From contig CALWBB010000006.1 in NCBI GenBank assembly GCA_944375885.1, forward strand, positions 1-48,355: DNA of 48,355 bases, written 5' to 3'. Under the pieces are notes generated by a model. The model had not been told where the DNA came from. It was given only the letters and a program-made list of their open reading frames with translations, and did not search any database. The number at the start of each line of letters is the position of its first letter. Position 1 is the first letter of the stretch. This document shows, piece by piece, positions 7,654 to 16,361 of this stretch. The DNA is from an uncultured Merdimonas sp. GTDB taxonomy: Bacteria; Bacillota; Clostridia; Lachnospirales; Lachnospiraceae. The position numbers and the translations under genes are program-made.

Positions 7654-8346
7654 TTACAGCAATACTTTTTGGGAACTGAGCGTATGGTCGAGCATCGCCT
7701 GGCTTGCCCCCGCCGCATCCCCTTTCCGGATTGCGTCAAAGATCCGGTAATGCTCCCCATAACAGTCATCCAAAACCGTCAGGTATTTGCTGAATCTTTT
7801 CAGGCAGGTTCTGTTGATTTCCTCGATAGCCTCCAGGCACGCATACAAAATAGGATTTCTGGCTGTCTTTGCAACCTCCAAATGAAACTGGCTGTCAAAC
7901 CCTTCTATCGCTATCAGATCTTCCGTCTCAATGGCTTCTTTCAGTTTTCCAAGGATTTCTCCAAGACGGGCAACATCCTCTTCTGTCCTTTTTTCCGCCG
8001 CCATACTGGCCGTCCCGGTTTCCAGATATTTTCTTGCGGAATAAATGCTTTCAATATCGACGTCTTCAAAATCTATCAGCTGATACAGCGGTTTCATAAA
8101 CAGGCTCAAATCCACTGGCTTTACAAAGGTTCCCCTGCCCTGCCGGATGTCCAGGATTCCCATCATGTTCAGCTTTTTCAGCGCTTCCCGGACCGTGATC
8201 CGGCTTACGCCGAAGCTTTCACATAAAGCTGTCTCATTCGGCAGTTTCTCACCCGTCTTATACGTCCCCGTTATAATCCTTTCTTTCAGCTGTTCCGTCA
8301 CGAAATCACATTTTGTTATCTTATACCCACCCGCAATATATGTCAC
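7654..8346 (-). CDS. GntR-family regulator, FadR (FCD) subfamily
   Basis: A 230-residue regulator with an N-terminal winged helix-turn-helix (about 12-75; ETALCESFGVSRITVREALK is the recognition region) and an alpha-helical FCD ligand domain (about 95-225) containing FDSQFHLEV, HYRIFDAI and a late LDHT. The His/Asp residues match the metal-binding set of FCD proteins. The start is GTG at 8346, with AAAGGAG seven bases upstream. FCD regulators usually sense sugar acids or related metabolites, which fits its place at the end of a sugar-uptake operon. It also has its own promoter. Confidence 0.88.
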   Translation of the reverse strand: MTYIAGGYKITKCDFVTEQLKERIITGTYKTGEKLPNETALCESFGVSRITVREALKKLNMMGILDIRQGRGTFVKPVDLSLFMKPLYQLIDFEDVDIESIYSARKYLETGTASMAAEKRTEEDVARLGEILGKLKEAIETEDLIAIEGFDSQFHLEVAKTARNPILYACLEAIEEINRTCLKRFSKYLTVLDDCYGEHYRIFDAIRKGDAAGASQAMLDHTLSSQKVLL

Positions 8347-8393
8347 TTTTGTTCTCCTTTGAACCCTTATGAAACAGTCCCTCCTATTATTTT

Positions 8394-8422
8394 ATCGTAT
8401 CCTGTATGGCAATAAATGTCAA
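8394..8422 (-). promoter_or_regulatory. promoter of the GntR gene
   Basis: TTGACA (8422-8417), 17 bases, then TACGAT (8399-8394) on the minus strand, within the 92-bp gap between the NagB-like gene and the GntR gene. It would let the regulator be made without transcription of the upstream operon. Confidence 0.6.
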
Positions 8423-8438
8423 TAAAATCTTATGCGTT

Positions 8439-9413
8439 TTACAATGCTGTAACTTCCCAATCTTCAATATCCTTGGTCCAGCTTCCAAACGGCCTTGCAA
8501 TCGCTTCGCTTACATAGCACACGCCTTTTTTCAGCCGCATGATAGAAGCCGGGCACTCCATAGAGATCGGCCCGTACAGTTCAATCCTGGAAATCATTCT
8601 CTGCCAGGAATCGCCGCCCGGATTGCAGAAAGTATGGATCTCAAAACGTTCCCGGGCATTCATCACGTCCCTCGGCCCTATGGTAGCCGCGCGCGGCGGA
8701 ACCGCCCATACGTCCCCGGACGCTCCCATGGGCGCAAACAGGGAATTTTCACAAATTGTAAGGGGCATCTGCGTCGTCAGCCTGGAACCTAACTTACAGA
8801 ATTCTTCCAGACTGTCTGCCTGAAACTCTTTCGTGCACGGATCGATAAACGCCGTATGTCCGGGCCATCCGGTAGCGGAATAGATGACATCCGCCCCTCC
8901 GCCTCCGATCTCTTCAATCAGGGAAGAGTATACGTTATCACCTTTATTTTCGTTGGTAAACACATGCCAATGCTCCACATCCGGCCTTAAATCTTCCCGG
9001 ATTTTCCCGTAAAAGTGCTTCCGGAAGGAAAAACCAAGCCCCGCCCCATAGGTCAGGGGAGCCACATTTCCGTCCTGGTCTGCCCATTCATCCATGGCAA
9101 ACGCATGCACATTCCGGCAGTTTACATTGCAGCGGTTAATCATCTCAGCCACCGCCGAATATACCGCAGGCCACTGGTTCGGGAAAATCATGGTAACGCG
9201 CTTATCCTCCACGTCGCTCAGATAAATCCTGTGGAAGATGTCCTGCACCAGGATCATGGTAGGATCCATAACTACGCGCACGCTGTAGCCATTTTCATTC
9301 GTATACTCCATATCTTCCCGCTTGATGTTCCTTACTCTGTCCAGCATCTCTACATCCCTGGAGGGAAGCCACGCCGCCGGCTGAAAATCAAATTCGTAAT
9401 TATTTTTTGCCAT
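8439..9413 (-). CDS. NagB/6-phosphogluconolactonase-fold protein with altered active site
   Basis: A 324-residue protein related to glucosamine-6-phosphate deaminase. AFAMDEWADQDGN (around Asp108) corresponds to NagB NMDEY, and TGWPGHTAFIDP (182-193) to NagB GADGHIAFNEP. The His is kept (186), but the Asp that acts as general base in NagB is replaced by Pro184, and the NagB Glu by Asp191. It is also longer than NagB (about 265). A normal GlcN-6-P deaminase reaction is therefore doubtful; it may act on another phosphosugar or sense one. The start is ATG at 9413 (AAAGGAG seven bases upstream), not the TTG at 9431. It is 41 bp after the propeller gene in the same operon. Confidence 0.7.
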   Translation of the reverse strand: MAKNNYEFDFQPAAWLPSRDVEMLDRVRNIKREDMEYTNENGYSVRVVMDPTMILVQDIFHRIYLSDVEDKRVTMIFPNQWPAVYSAVAEMINRCNVNCRNVHAFAMDEWADQDGNVAPLTYGAGLGFSFRKHFYGKIREDLRPDVEHWHVFTNENKGDNVYSSLIEEIGGGGADVIYSATGWPGHTAFIDPCTKEFQADSLEEFCKLGSRLTTQMPLTICENSLFAPMGASGDVWAVPPRAATIGPRDVMNARERFEIHTFCNPGGDSWQRMISRIELYGPISMECPASIMRLKKGVCYVSEAIARPFGSWTKDIEDWEVTAL

Positions 9414-9454
9414 AATATTTCTCCTTTTCAAGCCATTTATTAACTATTGGTAAA

Positions 9455-11467
9455 TTATTTTAATTGATAATAAATAATCTGTCCCAGCCGACCGCCAGAA
9501 CCGACCGCCAGCCTCTTTCCATCCGGGCTTACGGCGCAAGAGGTGATAACCGGGCAGTGGATGGTGCTGTATTCAGAAGGCGCGTCATAGGTCACATGCC
9601 CCAGCCACCTTAGCCCGTTCTCTTCATCATAGGAAAATACGATACCCATGTCATCTGCATGACCGCCGACGCCATATACCTTCTTTCCATCCGGCGTCAC
9701 GCAAAGGTCACGGATCGGGCCATTATATACCGCCGGGCCAAGGCCAAATACTTTATCCCCGTCACACACTGCGAGCATCCCGTCCCTGGTGCCCACGATC
9801 GTTTTTCCGCCCATGTCCACAGATGCCGATGCTGCTGCCAGATACTGCCTTCCCGGATAGTAAGGAAGTCCCTTGATATCCGGCTGATTTTCCTTTGCGT
9901 CCATCAGCTTTTTGCAGCGCTGCGGATCTTTTTCTTTCTCTATCAGTTCCGTGAGCTTCCCGTCCACTGTCCGGAAGATATACTCGTTCTCACTGCTTCC
10001 GCACACGCCTGTCAGAGTTGTGCCGTCCTCCCAGAAAAGCGCCTTTACCGAAGAATCCTCTATGTGATCCGGAGCCAGGGCTCTCCACAAGCGGGTGGGC
10101 TGGCTGGCCAGATCCATCTCTACCTTCCAGTTGTTTTCTTCCCCAAACTTGTCCTGCTTGTAAAGGAAATCAGCAATCTTCTGGTATCTTTCCGAATCTG
10201 GATTCATATAGTATTCATCTTCCAGCGTTTCTTCGCAGAGACGATACATATCTTCCCGGTACTGCTTCAGATCCACCGCTGTGATATCGGGTCCGTCTGT
10301 GGCGTGGTTGGATCCTGTGATGTACATGATATCCTCAGAGGAAATGCAAAGCTCACTTGTCCAGCAGGCCGCCCTCTTTGGCGTTCCGATAATTCCCATC
10401 CATTCCGGTTTCCCGCCCCTTGTGATATCCCAGCGGAACAAGGAGGAAGGCATCCCGATCTCGCGGATTCCGCTGCTGCAGTTGCGGCTGTACACGGCAT
10501 ACCAGAGTACGCCGTCTTTGTCGAAATCCATGCCGATCACACCGTTTCTTGTCTCATCCGCCGCATGCTTTTCGTAACCAGGCAGATAGTCGCCCATACT
10601 CTCAAATGTATTGGTATCGCTGTCGTATGCGATTACCTGCCGGCCATAGAATACAAACAAATACAGACGGCCATCCGGCCCGACTGCCCCGTTGCCAAAT
10701 TCCTTAAAATCTCCGCCCGTATACGCAGGATACGTCTTATGAGGCAGCTGGTAATTCAAATCCTGCACTTCCAGCGTCTCCGCGTTGATCTTATACATCC
10801 ACCCGGAACGGGAAGCTCCTATCACATCGCCATTTTTATCAAAGACGAGACGGAAGGTAAAATTCTCTGAAAGCTGGCCAAAATCAATCAGCCTGTGCTC
10901 ATCAAAGGCGTACCGATAGACATGGCCCCGGAAAAACCCGGTAAAGAACAAGGCATTGTGCCTGGCGTCATAGAGCGCCCCGTAAATGGATTCATGCGGA
11001 ACCGGGATGCCCAGGTTCTCAGCCTTTCCCGTCCTTCTGTCATAGATAATGATATTGGAACCTGCATAGCCTTCCCATACATGATGGTAATATCCCCAGG
11101 GCATCCAGGCAGGATGTAACGGGCTCTTGTCCGTCGAATGGGTCGTCATAACCAGCTTCCCATCTGCCATCTCGCTGATGGAGGTATGGAATTTGCTGGC
11201 GCGGATAGCCTCGTAAGAGGGCATAATCACGTCCTCCGCCTTAAAGCATTCCTCTGCCGTATTCGTCTCAAAATCATATCGGTACAATCTTGCAAAGCCT
11301 GCCGTGGACAGCTCTGTGGCAAGGGAGAAATACATAGCCCCATCCTTTGTCACCATCCCATCCCAGATAGCATTGTGGTCACTATCCATGGGAAACACAT
11401 ACTGTTTTACGCCTGTCTGTGACATGAGGCGGTAGTCTTCCCGTGCCTTCAGTAAACAATCTTCCAT
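9455..11467 (-). CDS. 670-residue cytosolic beta-propeller protein, possible carbohydrate enzyme
   Basis: No signal peptide or membrane segment. The sequence is built of repeating beta-rich units (for example DKNGDVIGASRSGWMYKINA, GPDGRLYLFVFYGRQVIAYD, TPDGKKVYGVGG, SPDGKRLAVGSGG), typical of propeller blades, interrupted near residues 395-450 by a helical insert. A cluster of conserved-looking His/Trp residues lies around 90-175 (KFHTSISEM, HPAWMPWGYYHHVWEG, PHESIYGALYD). Cytosolic propellers in sugar operons include oligogalacturonide lyase and epimerases, so an enzymatic role is possible, but I do not recognise the family. It sits between the NagA-like and NagB-like genes. The ribosome site AAAAGGAGG lies ten bases from the ATG. 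Confidence 0.75.
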   Translation of the reverse strand: MEDCLLKAREDYRLMSQTGVKQYVFPMDSDHNAIWDGMVTKDGAMYFSLATELSTAGFARLYRYDFETNTAEECFKAEDVIMPSYEAIRASKFHTSISEMADGKLVMTTHSTDKSPLHPAWMPWGYYHHVWEGYAGSNIIIYDRRTGKAENLGIPVPHESIYGALYDARHNALFFTGFFRGHVYRYAFDEHRLIDFGQLSENFTFRLVFDKNGDVIGASRSGWMYKINAETLEVQDLNYQLPHKTYPAYTGGDFKEFGNGAVGPDGRLYLFVFYGRQVIAYDSDTNTFESMGDYLPGYEKHAADETRNGVIGMDFDKDGVLWYAVYSRNCSSGIREIGMPSSLFRWDITRGGKPEWMGIIGTPKRAACWTSELCISSEDIMYITGSNHATDGPDITAVDLKQYREDMYRLCEETLEDEYYMNPDSERYQKIADFLYKQDKFGEENNWKVEMDLASQPTRLWRALAPDHIEDSSVKALFWEDGTTLTGVCGSSENEYIFRTVDGKLTELIEKEKDPQRCKKLMDAKENQPDIKGLPYYPGRQYLAAASASVDMGGKTIVGTRDGMLAVCDGDKVFGLGPAVYNGPIRDLCVTPDGKKVYGVGGHADDMGIVFSYDEENGLRWLGHVTYDAPSEYSTIHCPVITSCAVSPDGKRLAVGSGGRLGQIIYYQLK

Positions 11468-11489
11468 CTTCCTTGTGCCTCCTTTTTAT

Positions 11490-12659
11490 TTAGTTTTGAA
11501 CCATGGTTTCTCCATCCAAAATAACGGAATGTATATGGACCATATCATCAATCAGTATCAGGTTTGCCCTCTTTCCTGCCTCGATGCTTCCTATCTCTTC
11601 CTCCAGTCCCAGAAGCCTCGCCGGGTTTAAAGACGCAAACCGGATAGCATGGCAGAGCCCATATCCCGTATGTTTCATAAGGTTCCGGCAGGCATTGTCA
11701 AGGGTCAGATGGCTCCCCGCAAGATGGCCTTCGTAGTCATAATTCAGATCCGGGCCCCAGGCAACTCCTTCCGCCTCATTATTTGTAAAATCCCCGCTTA
11801 CGGGCATGGAATCCGTAATCAGGATCATCCGTTCCACACCCTTTGTCCTGACCACCATCTTTATCATGTCCGCTGGTACATGGATACCGTTTTCATCACA
11901 GATAAGCTCCGCATAGATGTCCGGATCGTACAGCGTATACTCATCGCATCCTGCCCCTATGGTACCTTGGGCGAAACCCGGGGCTTTCCCAGAATCCCCA
12001 TGATGGGTCTGAAGCCGCAGCCCGTACTTTTTCACCCTGCGGCAGTCGGCAGCCGTCGCAAAGGAATGCCCCATAGAAAAAATGGCCTTCGGGTTTTTCC
12101 CTTTTACATAGGCCATAAAGCCCTCGATTCCTTCCCTGGCCGGATCCACCGCCCAGATCCTCACATCTTCTTTTATCTCATCCACCAAAGGCCCGTATTC
12201 TTCTTCCCGTATTTTTCCATTCCAGAGAATATACTTCTGGTTGCTCCCATTGCCGTTCATATACGGCCCTTCCATATAGATGCCGCCTATGATGCGTCCT
12301 GCTCCCGTTTTTGCGGCTTCCCTGCATTTTCTTGCTCCCTCCAGCATCTGCTCCCTGGTCAGGTTGCAGTAAAAAGTAGGAAGGACAGTCGTCTCGCCAT
12401 GCTTCAAAAAGTGTTCCGCGCATTTTTCCGGCTCGTCGCAAAACAGATATTCGGAAGAGCCATGGTTATGGATATCGATAAGCCCCGGGGCCGTGTAAAG
12501 TCCTTTTGCGTCGATGCATTTTGTCCCTTCCGGAATAGTTACCTCAGATGACCACCCGGCCTGTACAATCCGGCCCCCTTCCCAGGTGACGGCTCCATCC
12601 CAGACAATCCCATCCTCCAGTATAAGCTTCGTATTTACAACCGCTTTCAAACAACACAC
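11490..12659 (-). CDS. nagA: N-acetylglucosamine-6-phosphate deacetylase-like amidohydrolase
   Basis: A 389-residue NagA-family protein. Visible motifs are PGLIDIHNHG (H64, H66), YMEGPYMN (E130, metal ligand), MGHSFA (H198), THHGD (219-220) and LITDSMPVSG (D283, catalytic acid/base), all in the expected order, followed by the C-terminal LGSIEAGKRANLILID-type strand common to amidohydrolases. It should deacetylate an N-acetylamino-sugar 6-phosphate in the cytosol. Start: GTG at 12659, or TTG at 12650, which is better spaced from the GGGG ribosome site. No GlcNAc PTS or GlcNAc kinase lies nearby, so the natural substrate may not be GlcNAc-6-P. Confidence 0.85.
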   Translation of the reverse strand: MCCLKAVVNTKLILEDGIVWDGAVTWEGGRIVQAGWSSEVTIPEGTKCIDAKGLYTAPGLIDIHNHGSSEYLFCDEPEKCAEHFLKHGETTVLPTFYCNLTREQMLEGARKCREAAKTGAGRIIGGIYMEGPYMNGNGSNQKYILWNGKIREEEYGPLVDEIKEDVRIWAVDPAREGIEGFMAYVKGKNPKAIFSMGHSFATAADCRRVKKYGLRLQTHHGDSGKAPGFAQGTIGAGCDEYTLYDPDIYAELICDENGIHVPADMIKMVVRTKGVERMILITDSMPVSGDFTNNEAEGVAWGPDLNYDYEGHLAGSHLTLDNACRNLMKHTGYGLCHAIRFASLNPARLLGLEEEIGSIEAGKRANLILIDDMVHIHSVILDGETMVQN

Positions 12660-12689
12660 CCCTTTCCCACGTTTTGTGTGAAATATCGG

Positions 12690-13682
12690 TCAGTTCTGGC
12701 GCCGCCTGTTCGCCTCGTCAATCGCCACGGAAATAATCATGATAGAGCCTATTAATACATTCTGCAGGTTCGTATCAATCGCAAAGAGTGTCAGCGCGTT
12801 GGAGATCAGGGCCATCAGAAGGATGCCAAGGAAGGTTCCTGTGATAGATCCCTCGCCGCCGTTCAGCGATACCCCGCCAATCAGCAGGGCGGAAATGACG
12901 CGGAATTCCACTCCCTGTCCCAGAGAAGACGGCGCTGAGCCATATCGGGAAATAGAAAGCACGCCTGCCACCGCGGAAAACAGCCCTATTAAGATATACA
13001 GAATATAGACGAATTTCTTTACGTTAATGCCGGACAGTTCCGCTGATTCTCTGTTCGATCCGATAAAATATGCCTGATGGAAAAAGGACACATATTTCAA
13101 AAGAAACGACGCGATCAGGGTAACAATCACCATTACCACAATGAGAATCGGAATCCCAAAGATATCTCCATCCTGCACGATCGCCTTAAATTCTATCGGA
13201 AAATTGGAAAGTGTGCTGGAATTGATAATCATCAGACCGGCTCCTTTGAAAGCCATCCAGGTACCCATCGTGGCAATCATGGGCAGTACTTTCAGATTAT
13301 TGACGACAAAGCCGTTTAAAAGACCTATCAGGCAGCCCGTCACAAGACCTCCGAGAATCGCCACCGGAATGCTGAACTCATGGTTCAGCATCAAGCCGCA
13401 GACGAAAGCGGAACAGCCCATATTGGAACCAATCGAAAAGTCTGTGTTCCCCGCAATCAGGGATATGGTCAGAAAAGCGCCCATAATCATATCTGTCGCC
13501 ATATAGTTTCCAATAATCCTGGCATTGGCAATGGTTAAGAACTGTGCGTTGCTCATAGCCATAAAGATAATAAGAACCGCCACCAGCAGAAAAATGACTA
13601 TCTCACGAACCTGGAAAATCTTTTTTATGATCCCCTTGATCCCGTGCTGTCCACGGACATCTTCATTTGCCAAATTACTCAT
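12690..13682 (-). CDS. ribose/sugar-type ABC transporter permease (RbsC family)
   Basis: A 330-residue polytopic protein of the BPD_transp_2 family with eight to ten hydrophobic segments. LIGGVSLNGGEGSITGTFLG near residue 268-287 is the conserved cytoplasmic coupling loop of RbsC-like permeases (compare GGTSLxGGxG). It should form the homodimeric channel of the importer with the ATPase encoded 13 bp upstream. AAAGGAG precedes the ATG. Only one permease gene is present, as in rbsABC-type systems. Confidence 0.92.
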   Translation of the reverse strand: MSNLANEDVRGQHGIKGIIKKIFQVREIVIFLLVAVLIIFMAMSNAQFLTIANARIIGNYMATDMIMGAFLTISLIAGNTDFSIGSNMGCSAFVCGLMLNHEFSIPVAILGGLVTGCLIGLLNGFVVNNLKVLPMIATMGTWMAFKGAGLMIINSSTLSNFPIEFKAIVQDGDIFGIPILIVVMVIVTLIASFLLKYVSFFHQAYFIGSNRESAELSGINVKKFVYILYILIGLFSAVAGVLSISRYGSAPSSLGQGVEFRVISALLIGGVSLNGGEGSITGTFLGILLMALISNALTLFAIDTNLQNVLIGSIMIISVAIDEANRRRQN

Positions 13683-13695
13683 GCTCCACTCTCCT

Positions 13696-15195
13696 TTACT
13701 CTATCTCCAGTCCCGATGTCTGGGCCATAATTCTCTCCTCGTTAATATCCTCCAGCTTCAGTTCCCCGGATACACGCCCTTCATACATGGCCACAATCCT
13801 GTCCGAAGCGCCGATCAGCTCAGGCATGTCAGAAGAAACGATAATCACGCCCATTCCCTCTTTGGCAAAACTGCGGATCAAGTGATGGATGGACTCCTTT
13901 GTGCCCACATCGATTCCACGGGTAGGTTCATCAATTAAAAGGATCTGGGGAACCCTGCTGATCCACATCGACAAGAGGACTTTCTGCTGGTTTCCTCCGG
14001 ACAGCTGGGATACTTTCTTATCCACATCCGGCGTCTTGATCTCAAATTTTTCCCTGTATTCTTCTGCATCCTTCCTGGCCGCAGCAAACTGCATGAATCC
14101 CTTTTTCGTAAAACGATCCACATTGTTTGCCAGAATATTGTTGGAAATAGACATTCTCAAATACAGCCCTTTATTTTTCCGGTCTTTCGTCAGATACGCG
14201 ATTCCGTGGGCCCTGGCAGCTACCGGGGATTTGATATGTACCTCTTTTCCATCTATGTAAATGTGTCCGCTTTCAGGGCGTTTCACGCCAAAGATACATT
14301 CCAAAAGCTCCGTGCGCCCTGCGCCTTCCAGGCCCGCCAGGCCAAGCACCTCGCCCCTGTGCAGCACCAGGGAAACATTTTTCAGTTCTTTCTTATAACA
14401 AAGATTTTCTACCCGGAGAAGTTCTCCTTTGATCTCGCTGGTTCCCGCCCCATACTGGTAGACCACATCGCGGCCGACCATATATTTCACCAGCTCTTCT
14501 TTACAGGTTTTCTCCACATCAAGCGTTTTAATATAACATCCATCGCGCATGATCGTCACCGTATCACAAATCTCAAAAATCTCTTCCAGCCGATGGGAAA
14601 TATAAATTATGGAGACTCCTTCCTGGTTCAGGGTCCGCATAATTTTCATCAAGACCTCTGTCTCATATTCTGTCAGGGCAGAAGTCGGTTCGTCCAAAAT
14701 CAATATTTTCGCTTTTCTCTGCACTGCGCGCAGGATTTCCACGATCTGCTGGCGCCCCACGCTTAAACTGCGCATCTTCGCTTTTTCGTCTACATCCGTA
14801 AACCCATAAGAATCCAGGATTTTCCGCACCTCAAGATTCATGGTTTTATAATCTATCATCCCCATTTTGTTCCGGGGAGGATTTGTCGTAAATATGTTTT
14901 CACTTACTGTCGTCGTATGGAATACAGACAGCTCCTGGTACACGATGCTGATTCCCTTCTTCTCAGCATCCAGGGGATTTTGTACTTTTATCTCCTCGCC
15001 ATCCAGAATAATCTTTCCTGCATCCGGTGTGTATACTCCTGATAGCACCTTCATCAGCGTAGACTTGCCCGCGCCATTTTCTCCAATCAGTGCGTGGATG
15101 CTTCCCCGCCTCAGCTGGAACTGCATGCGATCCAGGGCCTTTACACCAGGAAATTCCTTGGTAATGTCCTCAAGCCTGAGTACATAGTCTTCCAA
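13696..15195 (-). CDS. sugar ABC transporter ATPase (RbsA/MglA family, two nucleotide-binding domains)
   Basis: A 499-residue duplicated ATPase. First domain: GENGAGKSTLMKVL Walker A (37-50), LSVGRQQIVEI signature, ILILDEPTSAL Walker B. Second domain: degenerate P-loop GLEGAGRTELLECIFG, LSGGNQQKVLLS signature, ILLIDEPTRGIDVG Walker B. This matches the RbsA/XylG/MglA group of monosaccharide importers. The start is TTG at 15195, with GGAGGG eight bases upstream. It energises uptake together with the permease and the lipoprotein-binding protein. Confidence 0.94.
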   Translation of the reverse strand: MEDYVLRLEDITKEFPGVKALDRMQFQLRRGSIHALIGENGAGKSTLMKVLSGVYTPDAGKIILDGEEIKVQNPLDAEKKGISIVYQELSVFHTTTVSENIFTTNPPRNKMGMIDYKTMNLEVRKILDSYGFTDVDEKAKMRSLSVGRQQIVEILRAVQRKAKILILDEPTSALTEYETEVLMKIMRTLNQEGVSIIYISHRLEEIFEICDTVTIMRDGCYIKTLDVEKTCKEELVKYMVGRDVVYQYGAGTSEIKGELLRVENLCYKKELKNVSLVLHRGEVLGLAGLEGAGRTELLECIFGVKRPESGHIYIDGKEVHIKSPVAARAHGIAYLTKDRKNKGLYLRMSISNNILANNVDRFTKKGFMQFAAARKDAEEYREKFEIKTPDVDKKVSQLSGGNQQKVLLSMWISRVPQILLIDEPTRGIDVGTKESIHHLIRSFAKEGMGVIIVSSDMPELIGASDRIVAMYEGRVSGELKLEDINEERIMAQTSGLEIE

Positions 15196-15230
15196 AAGCT
15201 AGTCCCTCCTTCCTCTGCTATATCTTATTT

Positions 15231-15252
15231 GCGGGGAGCACCTGCTCCCCGC
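15231..15252 (-). terminator. stem-loop between binding-protein and ATPase genes
   Basis: GCGGGGAGC (15231-15239) and GCTCCCCGC (15244-15252) form a GC-rich hairpin with a four-base loop, between the stop of the binding-protein gene and the start of the ATPase gene. A U-tract is absent. Such hairpins in sugar ABC operons usually protect the upstream binding-protein mRNA or cause partial termination, giving more binding protein than transporter. Confidence 0.55.
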
Positions 15253-15285
15253 ATCCGTTTCTCAATCAGCCAGTCTGTCCCCTTC

Positions 15286-16338
15286 CTATTTCGCGTAGCT
15301 GAAATCCAGGAAATAGTCAACATTATCCTGATTAATGATCAGGGAACCTGTATCGATAAAGCTGGGGGCAATCACCATGCCTGCTTCCGTATCATCATTA
15401 GAGAACGCCTGCTTGGAACCATGTCTGTAATCGTATAAGATCTTTGTTCCATAATAAGCCTCTGTGTACTGCTTTCCTGCGACCGTCGAATAGATATCGC
15501 CGCTCTTGATGTACTCCAATGTCGCCGCGTCACGGTCGATGCATACAATCTTTACCTGATCGCCCATACCTGCTTCCTTTACAGCTGTCACTGCGCCGAT
15601 TCCGGAAGGAGCCTGGCAGCCAATGATAACCGCCGTATCCGGATTTGCCAGAAGGGCTGCGCCGATCTTGCTTGCCGCCACTGCGGCATCAGACTGATCA
15701 TCTACTTCCGCGACAATCTCCATGTCAGGATAATTTTCAATCTGCTTATGAATACCTTCCATAACCTGCTGTGCCGGGGTTCCGCCTGATACCAGAGCCT
15801 GGGATACAATCACCTGCCCTTTTCCGCCGCAGGCTTCCGCTGCCTGATCCAGCATCAGCGCCCCATACTCCACGTAATCGCTTCCCAAAGTCGTGATTGC
15901 GACGGTAGGGGTCTCGCAGCCGCCGCCTGTATAGACCACAGGGATCCCCTTCTCCAATGCCTGGACAAAGTACGGCTCATACGCTTCCGGGAAATGTCCG
16001 TTTGTCATAATGCCCGCTGTGGTGGGATCATTAATCAATGTCTCAAGAACCGCGCACATGGCATCTGCTTCGATGCCATCATCGCCCACAAACTTCGCTG
16101 TCACGCCCAGCTCCGCGCAGGCGTCCTCCAGGCCCACGCGGTATGCCTGCCAATACTCAAGGCTGGACAGAGGGCACATGTAGACATACGTCTCATCTTC
16201 ACTTACCTCCGCCGCTGCAGTGCCTTCCCCTTCCGCTGCAGGCGCAGCTTCTGTCTGTTCTTCCCCGGATGACGCGCATCCAGCCATGCTCCCAATTACC
16301 ATAGCCGCCGCCAGTAAAACTCCCCATACTTTTTTCAT
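15286..16338 (-). CDS. sugar-binding lipoprotein of the ABC importer (RbsB-like)
   Basis: A 350-residue lipoprotein: signal peptide MKKVWGVLLAAAMVIGSMAG with lipobox SMAGC (Cys at about residue 21), an acidic linker, then a two-lobed periplasmic-binding domain of the Peripla_BP_4 type (YVYMCPLSSLEYWQAYRVGL near 51-70; MTNGHFPEAYEPYFVQAL; IIGCQAPSGIGAVTAVKEAG; VCIDRDAATLEYIKSGDI). It is anchored outside the membrane and captures the sugar substrate. GGAGGAAAAGGA precedes the ATG. The ligand cannot be predicted from sequence alone. Confidence 0.93.
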   Translation of the reverse strand: MKKVWGVLLAAAMVIGSMAGCASSGEEQTEAAPAAEGEGTAAAEVSEDETYVYMCPLSSLEYWQAYRVGLEDACAELGVTAKFVGDDGIEADAMCAVLETLINDPTTAGIMTNGHFPEAYEPYFVQALEKGIPVVYTGGGCETPTVAITTLGSDYVEYGALMLDQAAEACGGKGQVIVSQALVSGGTPAQQVMEGIHKQIENYPDMEIVAEVDDQSDAAVAASKIGAALLANPDTAVIIGCQAPSGIGAVTAVKEAGMGDQVKIVCIDRDAATLEYIKSGDIYSTVAGKQYTEAYYGTKILYDYRHGSKQAFSNDDTEAGMVIAPSFIDTGSLIINQDNVDYFLDFSYAK

Positions 16339-16361
16339 TCCTTTTCCTCCTTTGAATTTGG

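Noticed and set aside
9659..10870. A 403-codon antisense frame inside the propeller gene
   Set aside because: Composition is that of a shadow frame (Cys, His and Arg rich), with no ribosome site and no recognisable domain.
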